From Himantopus leucocephalus (Eukaryota; Chordata; Aves; Charadriiformes; Recurvirostridae), in assembly GCA_003993805.1 (NCBI GenBank), contig RSEF01000006.1, positions 27,251,402 to 27,315,401 of the forward strand: a stretch of DNA of 64,000 nt, in the 5' to 3' direction. Positions within the stretch are counted from its first letter, which is position 1. Each line of letters begins with the position of its first letter. Under the pieces are notes generated by a model. It had not been told where the DNA came from, made no database searches, and saw only the letters and a list, made by a program, of their open reading frames with translations. Both the position numbers and the translations under genes were made by a program. This document shows positions 36,290-48,200 of this stretch, in pieces.

Positions 36290-36435
36290 CATTAAATCTT
36301 CAGCTGGAGACATTTTTGATTTTGCATGCATAACATACTGTAACTCAGTGACAATGTCTGCTCTCCATATCATTCCTGAGCAAAATAGCTCTCTTAGCCA
36401 TGCGGGTGTTGATGACAGATGTTTCAGATCAATCG
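36290..36435 (-). CDS. Candidate internal exon of the unknown minus-strand gene
   Basis: The strong minus-strand acceptor cctgttatctctttccag (AG at 36,436-36,437) opens 146 bases in which only one frame is free of stops. It needs one upstream base and gives 48 residues: IDLKHLSSTPAWLRELFCSG, then MIWRADIVTELQYVMHAK, then SKMSPAEDLM. It meets the donor ATG|GTATCT and leaves in phase 0. The next block starts in phase 2 at its best acceptor. Alternatives are a donor further on (GCAAG|GTGGCA at about 36,252, phase 2, leaving an intron of only 44 bases) or a later acceptor giving an intron of about 105 bases. The helical, Trp-containing segment suggests a cytosolic alpha-helical protein. I cannot name it. 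Confidence 0.5.
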
Positions 36436-38136
36436 CTGGAAAGAGATAACAGGAATGTCTTGGATCATTACAGGACATGAATCTTTAAAAGTAATTATAG
36501 GCGGTAACAACCGGTATGACAATTGAGTCCCTCCAGCCTGTGTTTCACCGTAGAAAACAACTATGTGTGATATTTCCCTGTAGGAATGTGCTGCTGACTG
36601 CCAGATCCTGCTGCTTTTTGATGTGAAGTCACATTGTGCATGCTAAAAAGCAGAAATGTTCTTGGGACAAGTTTCTTGTTAGCATAGCAGATCTAATTGG
36701 AATCTGAGGAAGCTGGCAAAGCAATTGGATGCTAATTTTCTCCTTTTTGCATAATTAAAAAAGAAATATTCTTCTCTTTGTGTTCTGTGCTATTGAACTG
36801 TCATATTTAGCACATCATACACCCGTGGTGTATTTTATGTAATCTTTCTTAACGGGGATATAATCTATACTTACTCTTTGAAGAGATAGATTCTTGTTGG
36901 CTTCAGCTGGAGCTGAGCATAGACAGACTAAACAATAAAGAAAGACTTTAAGATTCGGCCTTTTCATTGGAAAATACAGAAAGATGATATTAAATCAAAA
37001 TGGCTTTTCAAATTTTAAACTGAGAGATTGTTTTATTTCAGTTTGATCACTTCAATTTTATTGAAATGCTCGTTTGTTTGTGCACCTCACTAGAAAATAT
37101 TTATAAATTCTGGTTTGGAAATGGAAATATCCTTATGTACCTCTGTAAGTAGAAGCTATGGCTGGAGTCATCTGTTCTGCATCCTTCTCTCGTAAGCACC
37201 AATTCAAGCAGAAGCACCTTAAGCTAATGAGTTTTCTAGAAGAGGTCCATTGCTCCAGCATCTCTGTAATGGGATGAAATTAAAGTGAAGATGCTCAAAT
37301 GTAGAAGTAAGAAACCAAGAACTGCTGCTAGCTTTCAAAATCACAGAGGATAGCATAGGACAGGGTAGCTACAGAGATAGTTAGGAGGTTTGGATAGTAA
37401 AGAGAAACATGGTATTGCAGTGGGGTGTACATCTCAGCTGTGAGACCTACTGTCAAGGGGTAGTGTCTACAGCAGTCTCTGAGCCAGAAGTTTTGGCAGA
37501 GGCCAGGACCAAGCTAACGAGTGTCAGGCAGAGTTACCTTCACTCGGAGTGTGGGTGTGTATACACATGTGCACACGACTTGGAACTGAAACTGCAGCAG
37601 CTGATTTAGCATCTGGTAGCTCAGCTCCCAACCCTCTTTGCAACAAGGGGGGCTTTGCTGCATTTCATTATATTAATTTCAGCTTAGTTTGGCCAGTTGT
37701 TGAAGCCTTTTTGGATTTCAGTCTCCCTTAGCTTGGAGGCATCCATGGAAGTTCAGTCTGTCCTCTGTTGAAGGCATTTAGAATAGTGTCAAATGGAACT
37801 GGTGGGACAGATCACTTTCTATTTTGTTTGCGAACATGTCAAAACTGCTTTCTGAGATGTGTTTTTTAACTCTTGTTCATCTGTCTCTTTATAATTTTAA
37901 CCTGAACATATTTCCTGAGGTCCCTGGCGAGAATGTCATATGAGATTGAGAAAAAGAAACTTCATTAAGGTCCATGTGTATTAAATATATTGCCTGTTAC
38001 TTTAACAAGATTTCTGACAAACAAGGAAATTAGACTGGTTTGATATGGTCCATTTTTAGTAGAACTGTTAGGGTTACGGGGTTTATTTTATTATCTTTTG
38101 GGTACTTGCAAACAGATTGTGTAATATTTTGTTTGA
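36436..38136. other. Putative intron, no exon recognised
   Basis: The tract is AT-rich and I could not find a splice-bounded open block on either strand. The short plus-strand frames at 37,409-37,731 look incidental. Confidence 0.4.
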
Positions 38137-38345
38137 GAATCAAAGAATCATGGAATGATTTAGGTTGAAAGGGACCTTAAAGATTGAGTTCCACCCCCCC
38201 TGCCATGGGCAGGGACACCTCCCACCAGACCAGGTTGTTCAAAGCCACATCCAGCTTGGCCTTGGACACCTCCAGGGATGGGGCAGCCACAGCTTCTCTG
38301 GGCAACTTGTTCCAGTGCCTCACCACCCTCAAACCTTTACAGATT
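38137..38345 (-). mobile_element. CR1 LINE 3' fragment (about 0.2 kb)
   Basis: The left edge (gagaatcaaagaatcatgga) is the reverse complement of the CR1 3' end, whose tail repeats ATTCTATGATTCT. The interior 'ggttgaaagggaccttaaagat', 'ccatgggcagggacacctcc' and 'ctccagggatggggcagcca' are standard CR1 3' sequence and align with the copy at 51.84 kb. The copy is 5'-truncated near 38,345, the usual CR1 fate, and sits in minus orientation inside a putative intron. Confidence 0.93.
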
Positions 38346-38709
38346 TTCCAGATTCTATCAAAGATAGCATGACCAGTTTGTAATCTTTTTCCCTGAAAAA
38401 GTTATTCGGTTACCGTTAATCAGTCCTGTGAAATCTCCTCTGCCCTCCATGGTATCTCAAGCTAATTGCTGAAGATTAATTCAGGGAGTCCCCCAGATAG
38501 TTTAAGGTTGGTTTTTGAAGATCTTGATGACATGTATGGCTGCAAGTTGACTAAAATGATCTTGAATTTTTACTGTCTTCTGGCCTCTCTTATCTGATTC
38601 CTGTAAATATATGATGGGCAAACCACCTTCTAAGTTAGCCTCAGTTAATGTGAGTTAATTAATACCCTCCTTCTCTTTTCCTCTAGCTGGAGTACTTTCA
38701 CTTAAGAAC

Positions 38710-38821
38710 TTTTTGCCCTTTCAAGCAGCCTGCACACTATTGCAGTGCTCTCCTCCTGTAGTATGCTTAGCATCTGGGGCAGCCTTGCTTCCATCTCTGC
38801 TTCATCAACTCTTCTTTCCCT
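38710..38821 (-). CDS. Possible exon cut by an assembly artefact
   Basis: On the minus strand a frame begins right at the NNN/poly-C tract and reads RVDEAEMEARLPQMLSILQE, then ESTAIVCRLLERAK, a plausible amphipathic helix. It ends either at TAA (38,702-38,704) or at the weak donor AAAAA|GTTCTT (38,710/38,709), which exits in phase 1 and so fits the in-phase of the block at 36,435. A stronger-looking donor, TTAA|GTGAAAG, lies just past the stop. The acceptor cannot be seen because Ns and 25 Gs (minus strand) replace it. The other two frames contain stops. Confidence 0.35.
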
Positions 38822-38849
38822 NNNCCCCCCCCCCCCCCCCCCCCCCCCC
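38822..38849. repeat. NNN plus 25-base poly-C tract
   Basis: Three Ns (38,822-38,824) are followed by 25 Cs, G on the minus strand. The homopolymer probably stopped the assembly. Its true length and any sequence beside it are unknown. Confidence 0.9.
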
Positions 38850-39195
38850 AGTTTCCCTGGAAAGCTGTTTATAGCTTCTCTCATTACTGTTTGCTTTATT
38901 TCCCTCTTTCTTTTATTATGGTGCTTTCAAACAGTCTTATTTAACGTTAGAAAATGCAATGGATTTTTTTTCCTCGTGACAGATAACACAATAAAGCTGT
39001 ACTGCCTGGTGAACGCTGTCACTGGGGACGTGGTGATGTCTCTCCCTTCTGCCCACATAAAGCTTAATGTTAAACGTGGAGTATATCAGACAGATTTCAC
39101 TGAAGGAGCTTCTTAGCCGAATTAGTAAAGCTGCCAGTCTTCTCGCATGAGACGAGCAGAATGGAAGAGAGAGCGCAATCCAGGGGGCCTTACAC

Positions 39196-39235
39196 CTCCG
39201 GCGAATGCAGAGACTGGGGGAAACTGTTGCTGTGC
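39196..39235 (-). other. Possible 40-base micro-exon
   Basis: Minus strand: a strong acceptor (gggaacatttctttttcag) is followed 40 bases later by a strong donor (GCCGGAG|GTGTAAGG). All three frames are open across so short a block. It lies only 48 bases from the donor of the block at 39,284, too close for a normal intron, so the two are probably alternatives. If the donor is skipped, one frame (in-phase 1) continues openly for about 95 codons to around 38,937. Confidence 0.25.
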
Positions 39236-39283
39236 CTGAAAAAGAAATGTTCCCGGGAGAAGAGACAGGCAAAGCAACGATAC

Positions 39284-39403
39284 CTGAGTTGTAGGGAAAG
39301 GCATAAAGGGGAGGTGCTCACATGATGCAAATACAGATCCCAGTCTCTCTGTAGAGATCTCCGTGGGGAGATAGACAGTGTGATCTTGAAGTGAAATCCC
39401 CCA
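39284..39403 (-). CDS. Possible exon of the minus-strand gene
   Basis: The minus-strand acceptor tggcacctgttgcag is followed by 120 bases and the donor ACTCAG|GTATCG. In-phase 0 / out-phase 0 gives 40 residues (WGISLQDHTVYLPTEISTER, then LGSVFASCEHLPFMPFPTTQ). In-phase 2 / out-phase 2 is open as well. Both splice sites are good, but the frame is not unique and I found no upstream partner, so the 5' part of the gene is undefined. Confidence 0.35.
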
Positions 39404-42226
39404 CTGCAACAGGTGCCACAAACACAATGCACACATATTGTCTCTTATATTGTCCCCTTCTTACATGCCTTATGGCCACAGAAATCAAGGTGCTGTCTTA
39501 GCTTTGCCTGAATAAACAGGGTTTCTTCTTCATGCTTTACAAGCCAGTTCAGCGCTAGTCAAAAACCAGACTAGTTTCCTGGAAATTTCCCACAAGTGCC
39601 TTTACATGTGTACTTCCATTTTCAGTGTTTCCTTACTTCCCTCTGGACCTGGATCCATGTCTCCCAGTGAATCTAGTTTAAATCACCTAACTAGTTTAGA
39701 TTAATTGTACTTTAGTTATCGATGTCAAGCTTTTAATTTAAACTAGAAAAAGAGAAAAAGCAAGTATCTAGAGGAGAAGCTCTGCAGCAGGCTGCATACA
39801 GGCAAAATTGCTAAAAGGCAGCTAGAAGGCTTTAGGAAATATCTCTGGGCCTAAATTAATCAATTCTGCTCATTCCCAGTGATTTCACACCACCAGGAGT
39901 CTGATACAGGGCAGGTTTTTTAAGTGACTCCTTAATGAAGTGCTTCAACAAGTGACTAATAGGCAAATTAGAACGTAGTGCCTTAGCTTGCGTGGCCTGA
40001 CGTTGAGTGACACAGTATCCGTGGGAAAATGCAGTGGTTTCAGGTCAGGGGAGAAGGGTCTGTGAACGTTTCTGGAATGGTCTCTGTATTAACCTTATCC
40101 TGAATAAATGCTGTGGTTTAGCATTAGCATGCAGGAGCAATAGAGATATGCGTGGTGCTCTCAGCATTCTGAGAAAGACAAAGACCCTTCCCTTGATTAA
40201 CTAATGTAGAATAAATTTTTTGGGTGCTGGGGAAACTCACTGTGGGGCCAGATTTAACACTAAATTACCTTGTCACAAAGAGCATCGTATGTCAAGGTAA
40301 CACTAAGTGCCAGGCTACTATAAAGCTGAAAAAAATACTTGTAACAAATTATTTGTAACCCTCTTTCTTTCTGGCTTTCTGGAAAATCTCATAGCCTGAC
40401 AAATGCCTGAAACAGATATTATTAATTTAGCCATTCTATTCAGCCAATAACATTGTCCAACAACTTTTGGTCTGAATCTAATATCACCCCTGCTAAAATC
40501 GTCCTATTTTTGTTCCCTGACTAGACTAAGGGGATTTTCAGACAAAGTCCATATTAATACTTCTGTTTGCCACTCTAATGTTTATTTTCTGTGAGATCTT
40601 TCTGTAACTTTAGCTTAAATGCTGCAAGAGGGTTTTTGATGTAATCCCTTTACCAAACAACAAAAATCCAGCCAGCCAACCAACAGAAGAAGCCCACAAC
40701 CTTTTAATAATAATAAAATATGTTTGAATGAAATCAACTTAAAACAGGTAAATATAGACTGTAGAACATAGGATTCCCTCATTGTTACGCACGCATATTT
40801 TAATGCAGTGTGAATCAAACACATATTTAGCAAGTCATGTTGCATATTCTACAAGAAGGATTGTCTGTATTTCTGCCTATTATAGAGATGGCAAAAACAG
40901 TTTACCTACACTGAAAGCATTCCTTTCTATATGTCTTGTGGTGTAAAGAAGCTGTTTTGATGTGATTTTCCAGGTGCTATTTACAGCACAGATATTGCTA
41001 GGAGGGAGAGAGCAAAAGCAAGAACACCAATAGAAACAAACATGGGGGGCAGAAGGCACAAAGGGAGAGGAGAGAGAAAGAAGACATAGGGATGGAAAAC
41101 ACCATGCGCAGAACAAGGAACTAAATGAGGACTCGTTTGCTTCCGAATTGCTTCGTGGAACCCAGGCAGAAGGCAAACCTCAGTTTGATCACTTCATGTG
41201 TTGAAAGCTTTTGAAATATCTGGGAATATATTTCCTATATATATGGGTATGTCCATTCAGAGTACTCTGGAAGACTTCTTGCTACTTTAGACTACCTTTT
41301 GAAATCTTATGCTGGATTTCTGCCTGGAAGTGGTGCATTTTTAAATTTTTTTTTCAGGTGTCATTTGTTTTATTTGTTTTTTTCCTAACTCTAAATTATG
41401 TCTACATCTGTGATAGCTGTCTGGTGTCCTCTGTGAGAACAACATCATGTACAAGTGTGCTCACAGTGTTGTGGCTGTTATTAACACTGAGTGAGAAACA
41501 AGTTTTTTTTTTTTAGTTCCCAGCAGCCACAATAGTTTAGCATTATGTATTTGAGTTCAATACAGCCCTGCTTAAAGGACAATGGCCTTATAATTTCCAC
41601 GCAACAATGGAGACAGGCAGGACATGGAAAGAGCAGCAAAAGTTTGTTTAAGATCCCAGCCCCAGAAATGTGAAGCTGTTGGTAATCCTGTTCAGGTCCA
41701 TTTCCCTTTACCAGATGGACTGTACTTGGAAGATAAGGAAAGATGATGGTGGACATGTCCTTATACACAACTGTGTTGGAGATTATTCGGGAGCCAGGTT
41801 ATAATGGCCAAATTGAAACAGATCCCTCGAAGCTGGTCATTCCCCTCTGGCCAAAGAAATTAAATAAGAAGAAGGACAGTCTAAACCCAATCTGATTCTG
41901 CCCCTGAAATACAAGTGATTTATTCCAAAACTCAGAAAGATACTTTACCAAAACTCTGTACCAAATGTCTCCCGTCACAATATCCTTTCCTAGTTGCTCT
42001 CACAATAGATACATGTCACTTTAGGGTATATTGTAAAATAACGAGTTAGCCTGAAAGGAACTGTTTCCAAGACAGTACAACAAGCTGGTGATGGACAGCA
42101 AATCAAGCCTCTATTGGCAGCAGCCCCTGAGGCGCTCTGAGATCTAATTGTCCTAAGGGCTGAGTTCTAAAGAAAACTTTCCAAGCTCTATGAGAAGTTT
42201 CCCTCTCCTTACGTGACATCTTACAA

Positions 42227-42245
42227 AACACTCCTTTGGAGTGTT
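42227..42245. other. Short perfect hairpin
   Basis: An eight-base stem (aacactcc / ggagtgtt) surrounds a TTT loop. There is no T-run or gene end beside it, so no terminator function is implied. Confidence 0.6.
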
Positions 42246-45200
42246 ATGCCAAAGCTTGTAGGGCCGTGCTGGCCATAGGTCTGCAACCTCAAGCCTGTTT
42301 ACAGCTGTCCGTGTAAGAGGTTTCCTGCACTTCACTAAGTCTTGGTTTTCCTTTCTTTCTTTCTTTGCTGATTCCCCATGACACATAAGGTACAGAAGCC
42401 ATTAAAACAATCAGTTCTATGCAGTTTGGCTCTAAAGCTCAGTGGGTATTTTAGTTTACCAGTCAATCAACTTCAACTGAAGATCACTAATGAAGTAATG
42501 CAAAACGCAGGAAGCAGCAGGCAATAGAAGAGCAGTTTCCATCAACTTTCCAAGCCTCTGGCTCAGTCTTCAGTGCTCACCCTTTAATTTGCTTCCTTGC
42601 TATCAGAATGAATCTTCTCATTGCCGTGTTCCTGGGTGAGCTTTTGTAGAATCACGTTGCTCAAAACATCCCCTCCTTTCCCCTCTCTCCCCCGAAAAAA
42701 AAATAATAAAAAAGCCCAAATAACCATGGACAGCTGGTAGCACAGCTGACTGGATCAATGTCAGAGAAGAGCTCGCTGTCCATTTCATTTTCCAGGAATC
42801 TGCAAACACTGTGACCAAGAACAGAAGCACTAGAGAAAGATTGTATCTGGAGATGAAATGAGTCAGCAGCTCTGAAACAGGATGAAAAAAGTGTTATTCG
42901 AAGTTGAGAGTGTGTTTCTGGTTAAGTTGTTGAGGGAACCTGAGTTCATTTAAGTTGATCATCAAGTTCTAAAACTCCTATTATGGTGCCTTTGGAGGGG
43001 AGAGAAGGATAGGAAAAAAATAGTGATTTTGGAAAGGTAAATTAATCCTAATGCAATAACTTACTAACATCATTGACTTTATAAACATAGCCAATATTTC
43101 TTGCCCACCCAACACCCTGAGTCTCTTCATCACTGAGGTCAGGGCCTGATGCCTATTATTTGTATTCTCACCTCCAACGTCCTTGTGTCTTATAGAATGA
43201 AGTCCTGTTTGGCTAAAAATGTGACAAATACAGACTGTGCCTAAATTCAGGAGAAAAGCATCCTGCTTTGACATCTGATTAGAAATAAGGGACAGAGACA
43301 GAGGCAAAAAATACATTAATGGTGAAATATAGGCTTTTCACAGCCCAAGACTGTCCTCTTCCGCCCCCTCTGGGTGCAAGCCATGTTCTAGGTCAATGTC
43401 TGGACACCCCCTCCGGTGCTGGTCTTGAGTTAGTCAGCCCTGGATGTATAATTTCGGTGGTTGAGTGTATTATTTTGGGATTAGCATTGGGTAAGAGTAT
43501 GTTTGTTCATTGGGGCTTGCAAAACAGGCAGTTCAAACACAGAATTAGGAATAACTGGTCACTCTAAGAAGCAGGAGCTCCACAAAACAATTTCAGGGAT
43601 AAAGTCAGTGTAGCATTGAATTATTCTGTAAAATGAATCTGAAAGCCCCAGGAGATTGATAGTGAAAGACAGTCTCAGCTTAAGTTTTCAGAATTATTTG
43701 AATGTATTTTGTTTCTTTTGTTCTCTTTATTTGAATGTCTGTTTTCTGAAAATAGAGTTAGAAATAGGAAGTCGTTATGAGACAAAGAACGGTATAATCC
43801 TTTTTGTTCCAAATTTTTTCCTAAATGAAATTTCAGCTACATAGTCACATCTAAGGAAAATTCTGATGTTGATGGATAGTCCTTTCCAACAAAGAATAAC
43901 TGAATTTAAATAAAGGCAATTTTGGCTGCTTTAGAATTTAAATTCCTGTTGTAAATGCCATGCCCAACACCTGTTTGGTGTAAGTGTGTGACAACATACT
44001 AAACAGAAATGCAAGTGACTCTTGGGATTCATGCCTGTTAGTGGGCTTCATTCCTTTTGTTTTTGCTGAGCAGTTACTATTTCCTAATTCTATTAAGATC
44101 TGGTGTAATCTTCAAATGTGAAGATCAGTGCCAATAGGGATGTCATTTGGCTTCGGTTTAAGAAGTTATATTGGATTTTAAAAAATGCTATGAATCTGTT
44201 TAGTATTTATAATTAGTTGTGCTCCTGTTCATGCACTTCTTTATGGAATTGTTTTAGAATATCCTAGTGCTGTATTTGGTTACGGACAGAGCACTATAGC
44301 TCATAGTGGCATCATGTGTTTTTGACAGCTCCCTGGATATGCCCTGTTTTGTTCTACTTAATTGAGAGATGGGTAATTTACAGTCCCTGGGTCATCTGTG
44401 GCTTGCAATTTTGTTTCACAGAGCTTGTGGCAGATGATCATTTTGTTCTGGATAACACCAAGATGCATATTAATGGAAGGTCTACCAAAGACATTTGAGA
44501 GGCCCGTATGGATGAGGAAAAATGTCCTAATCCTAACCCAAAGTAGCATTCGGAGGGGTAATAATGGCAGGATAATAACAATTTTGTTTTGTGCATCACT
44601 GTGTTTAGATGTGGACCAGGAATTTTGAAGTATAATCTCCATGGTAATTTAGACCAGGTTTCTTTCTGCCACGGGACTAGAAATCTGCCATTAAAGGGAC
44701 TTTTGAGATATCTTTGAAGCTATTAGCTGGAACCATAATGATAAATGATAATGACTCTGATGGCTGTCAGGTTGTGTTGCCATAGCTGTGTCTCTGGTAA
44801 CGTTCCTCCTGTAGACTAGGTCTGCTGTCACTGCTGTCTGGTAAGGGAGCAATGTGTTTAACATAAATGCCACTCTCTCTTCAAATTGTCATGGCACATG
44901 ATCTTCTCGCAGATACAAAAGGTGCCCAAAGAGTCTATGGTAAGATTTGTCCCTGATGGGGTGAAGGCATAAAGAAGTGCCAATTTGCAATTGAAGTCAA
45001 TAATGGGAGAGCAGGGACACAAATACCAGTGTTTATCCCCACGAAAAGCACGTGGAGTAACAGTCGAATCCCAGTAGCACCACAAGGAACAGCCAAACGC
45101 TGTGACACTTGACCCCTGTTTCACATACCCCCAGACCCGGCTGTGGTCGGAGCGATATCAGCTGTTCACTAAATCACTTGCCCTCTCACTGTCTATTTTC

Positions 45201-48200
45201 TTTCTCTTGTCCTCTCACTCCTCCCTCCCAGCAAACCCAAGCTGCCTCCTCTGTGCAGCCTCCTGCGTGGGTTTCAGGTGACAGCAGATCAGTAGGAAAG
45301 AGCTCTCAGGATTGACCTATGACTTCTTCCACCTCGAGGACCCTGTGAGAAGGTATTTTTGAGCAAGTATTGTGATAGGGACTCAAAGCCTTCAGTTCAG
45401 TCCTTACTGCTCAAAGAAGGAATGGCTATTCTTTTTTGCCCCAAAAATTTCTAATTGTAGTAGCAGTTACAACTTCAACAGATGGTTTGGCTCATAGAAA
45501 ATCTCTGAAGAAATTAAGACATCCCAGGTTGTTGAAAGAGATAACTGTCACTAGCAGATGAGCATTAAGACAGACTTAATCTAGTTTCTTTTCCTAGCAC
45601 CCATCAAAACACTTGTTTTGTCTATTGGAACAGTTCTAGAAGTTTCTTAATCTCCTGGCGTTATCCATTTTCCTGATCTGAAACCCCTTGAAAGACTGGC
45701 ACCTCCCTTTCCCACACTGGTCTTGTTGTTGTTTTTTTTTTTTCCCGCAGTGGTGCTGCATTCTCCATTTGTGGGTTGCAAAGCAGAGTCCTGTAACTAT
45801 CTGTGCTCAGGGCCTGAAAACACACGATTTGGTGCATTGCAAATCAGTTTCAAACTCGGTTTCGTTAGCAGCACCCTTGGACTGCAAGTTATAAATTATT
45901 CCAACAATTCTAAACATCAAGAATGCTATGAATTATGAGCTTTTCATCAGAATAACGTGTAGGATCAATAGAAACAGAAGGTGTCTAGATAAGCACATTT
46001 CATAATTACTGCTTAGATCTGTATAAATCAATTTCCTAGCACACTTCACGAAAAAAAGTTCATTTTTTTAAAAGATGTATTAAAATAATGGTATCTTGAT
46101 GGAAGGTTACGTCCCATCTCCCTTTTAATAATACCTCTTAAGAAAATTTAATTTCAACTTCAAAAGGAGCTACATTAAATATCAATCCTGTATAAATGGA
46201 TCTGACACGTTTATGTTTCATTATTTTATTTTATCCCCCCCCCCCAAAGGAAATGAATCAATCATTTTGTTACTCTTCAGTTCATCTTACTCTTTCTTCT
46301 GTGAAGCTATCTCCTTGAAATAATCAGGCATCTTTGACAATCAGTTAATAAACAGACACTTAAATATTCTTTTCTTGCAGCCTAATAGGCAGGCAATGAG
46401 GTTGAAAGACATTGCATAGTGCACATCATACTTGTTCCTTTTCTCAGATTAATCTAATAAACCCTCAAGCTCTCTAGTACTTTAAAGAAGATTTATTTCA
46501 ACTGTCTAATCAATCAGTTAAAAACAAGATATGAAAATTCAGTAATTTAGATGCAAAGTTTCTTGTGTTGATAGATTTAATCATTCTTTCTTGGGATAAG
46601 TCCCATTTGATTGGGTTCAAAAAGGGCAAACATCACTGTATCATTCCACATGGAAGTGGCTGTGAAGATTAGTTATTCCAAGGAACTTTAATTTATAGAA
46701 AGTTATTTTCATTAGTCTGTTTTGTTAGGAGGCAGTAGTGTAAGACTGGAGAAGAACAAATAGCGTATATTTATTTAAGAAGTGGAAAATGATCATGCAG
46801 ACCCATTTGTCAGTTCTTTGTGGCCTTCAAATGTTTAAAACATTTTTGTAGAAAGAGTAATTCAAGATGTCAAAGTAGCTGAAAAATGGGATCAAGTAAA
46901 ATATGGGTTCCCCAAAGGTAGATCACACAAGACTAACTTAATAACCATATTTGGTAAGGGAATTTCCCTTCTAAGAAAGACAGGTATTCTTGTCATTAAA
47001 AAAAAAAAGCATTTTATAGGTTCCAAACAGGGAAAAAAATAGAGAAGAAAAAGAAAAGGGGAAGATTAAAAAAGTATTATGATGGAGGAATAAGAAATTA
47101 GAAGATAACAAGCAGTGCTGAAATGAGATACGTGAAGTTTGAAAAAGGTAACTAATACAGTTCATAAAGAACATATCTTGGAATTGATTGTATCTAATAT
47201 TTTCAATAATAACCTTGTATTAACACACTCCCACTTCTTAGGCCAATATGCTGATGAAATGGAGAAAGAAAGTATTGTTAACACAGATGGTCAGGTTACG
47301 TTACAGAAAGAACTTGGGGACTAGAGTCTTAATGTTGGGATAGAATCAAGAATATGAAATGTATTAAAAAAGACATACAAAATGTATGTGTTTAGAAACC
47401 AAGAATGGGAAAAAAATAGCATTTGTCAGCTGAAAACAACACCAGGAGGATCAAATTCGTTCAAGAGTCAAGTATGATTGTTAGCCAAAGTGGTGCTGCA
47501 CATTAAAAAGTCAAACATAATGCTAGGAAATATCGAGCTAGGTATCATAACTGTTATATACAGATTGCTATATACTCCAGGATATAAAAGTAGTACACAA
47601 AGTTTTCCTTTTTTTGCATGTGCAATATAAAAAGAAGACTGGAGGTTTTTTTTCTTCCTTCTTTCATTCTGGACTCAACAACTGAAACGAACTGTTTCAC
47701 TGAGGCTCCTTCACAGCTGAATTCACAACTGTTGACCCCAAGAAGGAAAAGGATTGCGTGAGGGTTTTGGAGTTGAACCAAACTTTCCCTCCTTATACAA
47801 CATACTGCACTACTACAAATGAGAAATGCTCAGAGGAGGAGGAAAAAGAAGGTCTCAGCTGCCATATTTTGTCCTCTGACTATAGCGCCCTGTTGGTCTT
47901 TGGTTTTGGCTTGTCAAGCAGTTCATTTGGCCCTTCTAAGCGTGCTAAGTGTTTCTTGGGATCAAGAAAGAATCAAAACCATAAGATAAATGTCAGGCAA
48001 AATCTGTTCATTCAAATAATGAGAACAGAGGTGAAACAGACCCAAAACATTAGACAACACTTAATTTTTCATGATCTTTCTTTCTTTTTGTTTTTGTCTG
48101 CCTGTCTGTCTTCCTCCTACCTTGCACATTAACTTCTTAGAATAGGAAAATAAGAATCTTATTAAATCTCGCCAGAGGTATCTGGTTATGGTTTACACCT

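Noticed and set aside
41712..41770. 59-base minus-strand block with a good donor (CATCTG|GTAAAG) and an open frame VYKDMSTIIFPYLPSTVHL
   Set aside because: The acceptor is weak, the block is very short and no neighbour matches it in phase. Not enough to call.
42981..43316. 111-codon minus-strand frame
   Set aside because: No splice sites or motifs; composition like translated AT-rich DNA.
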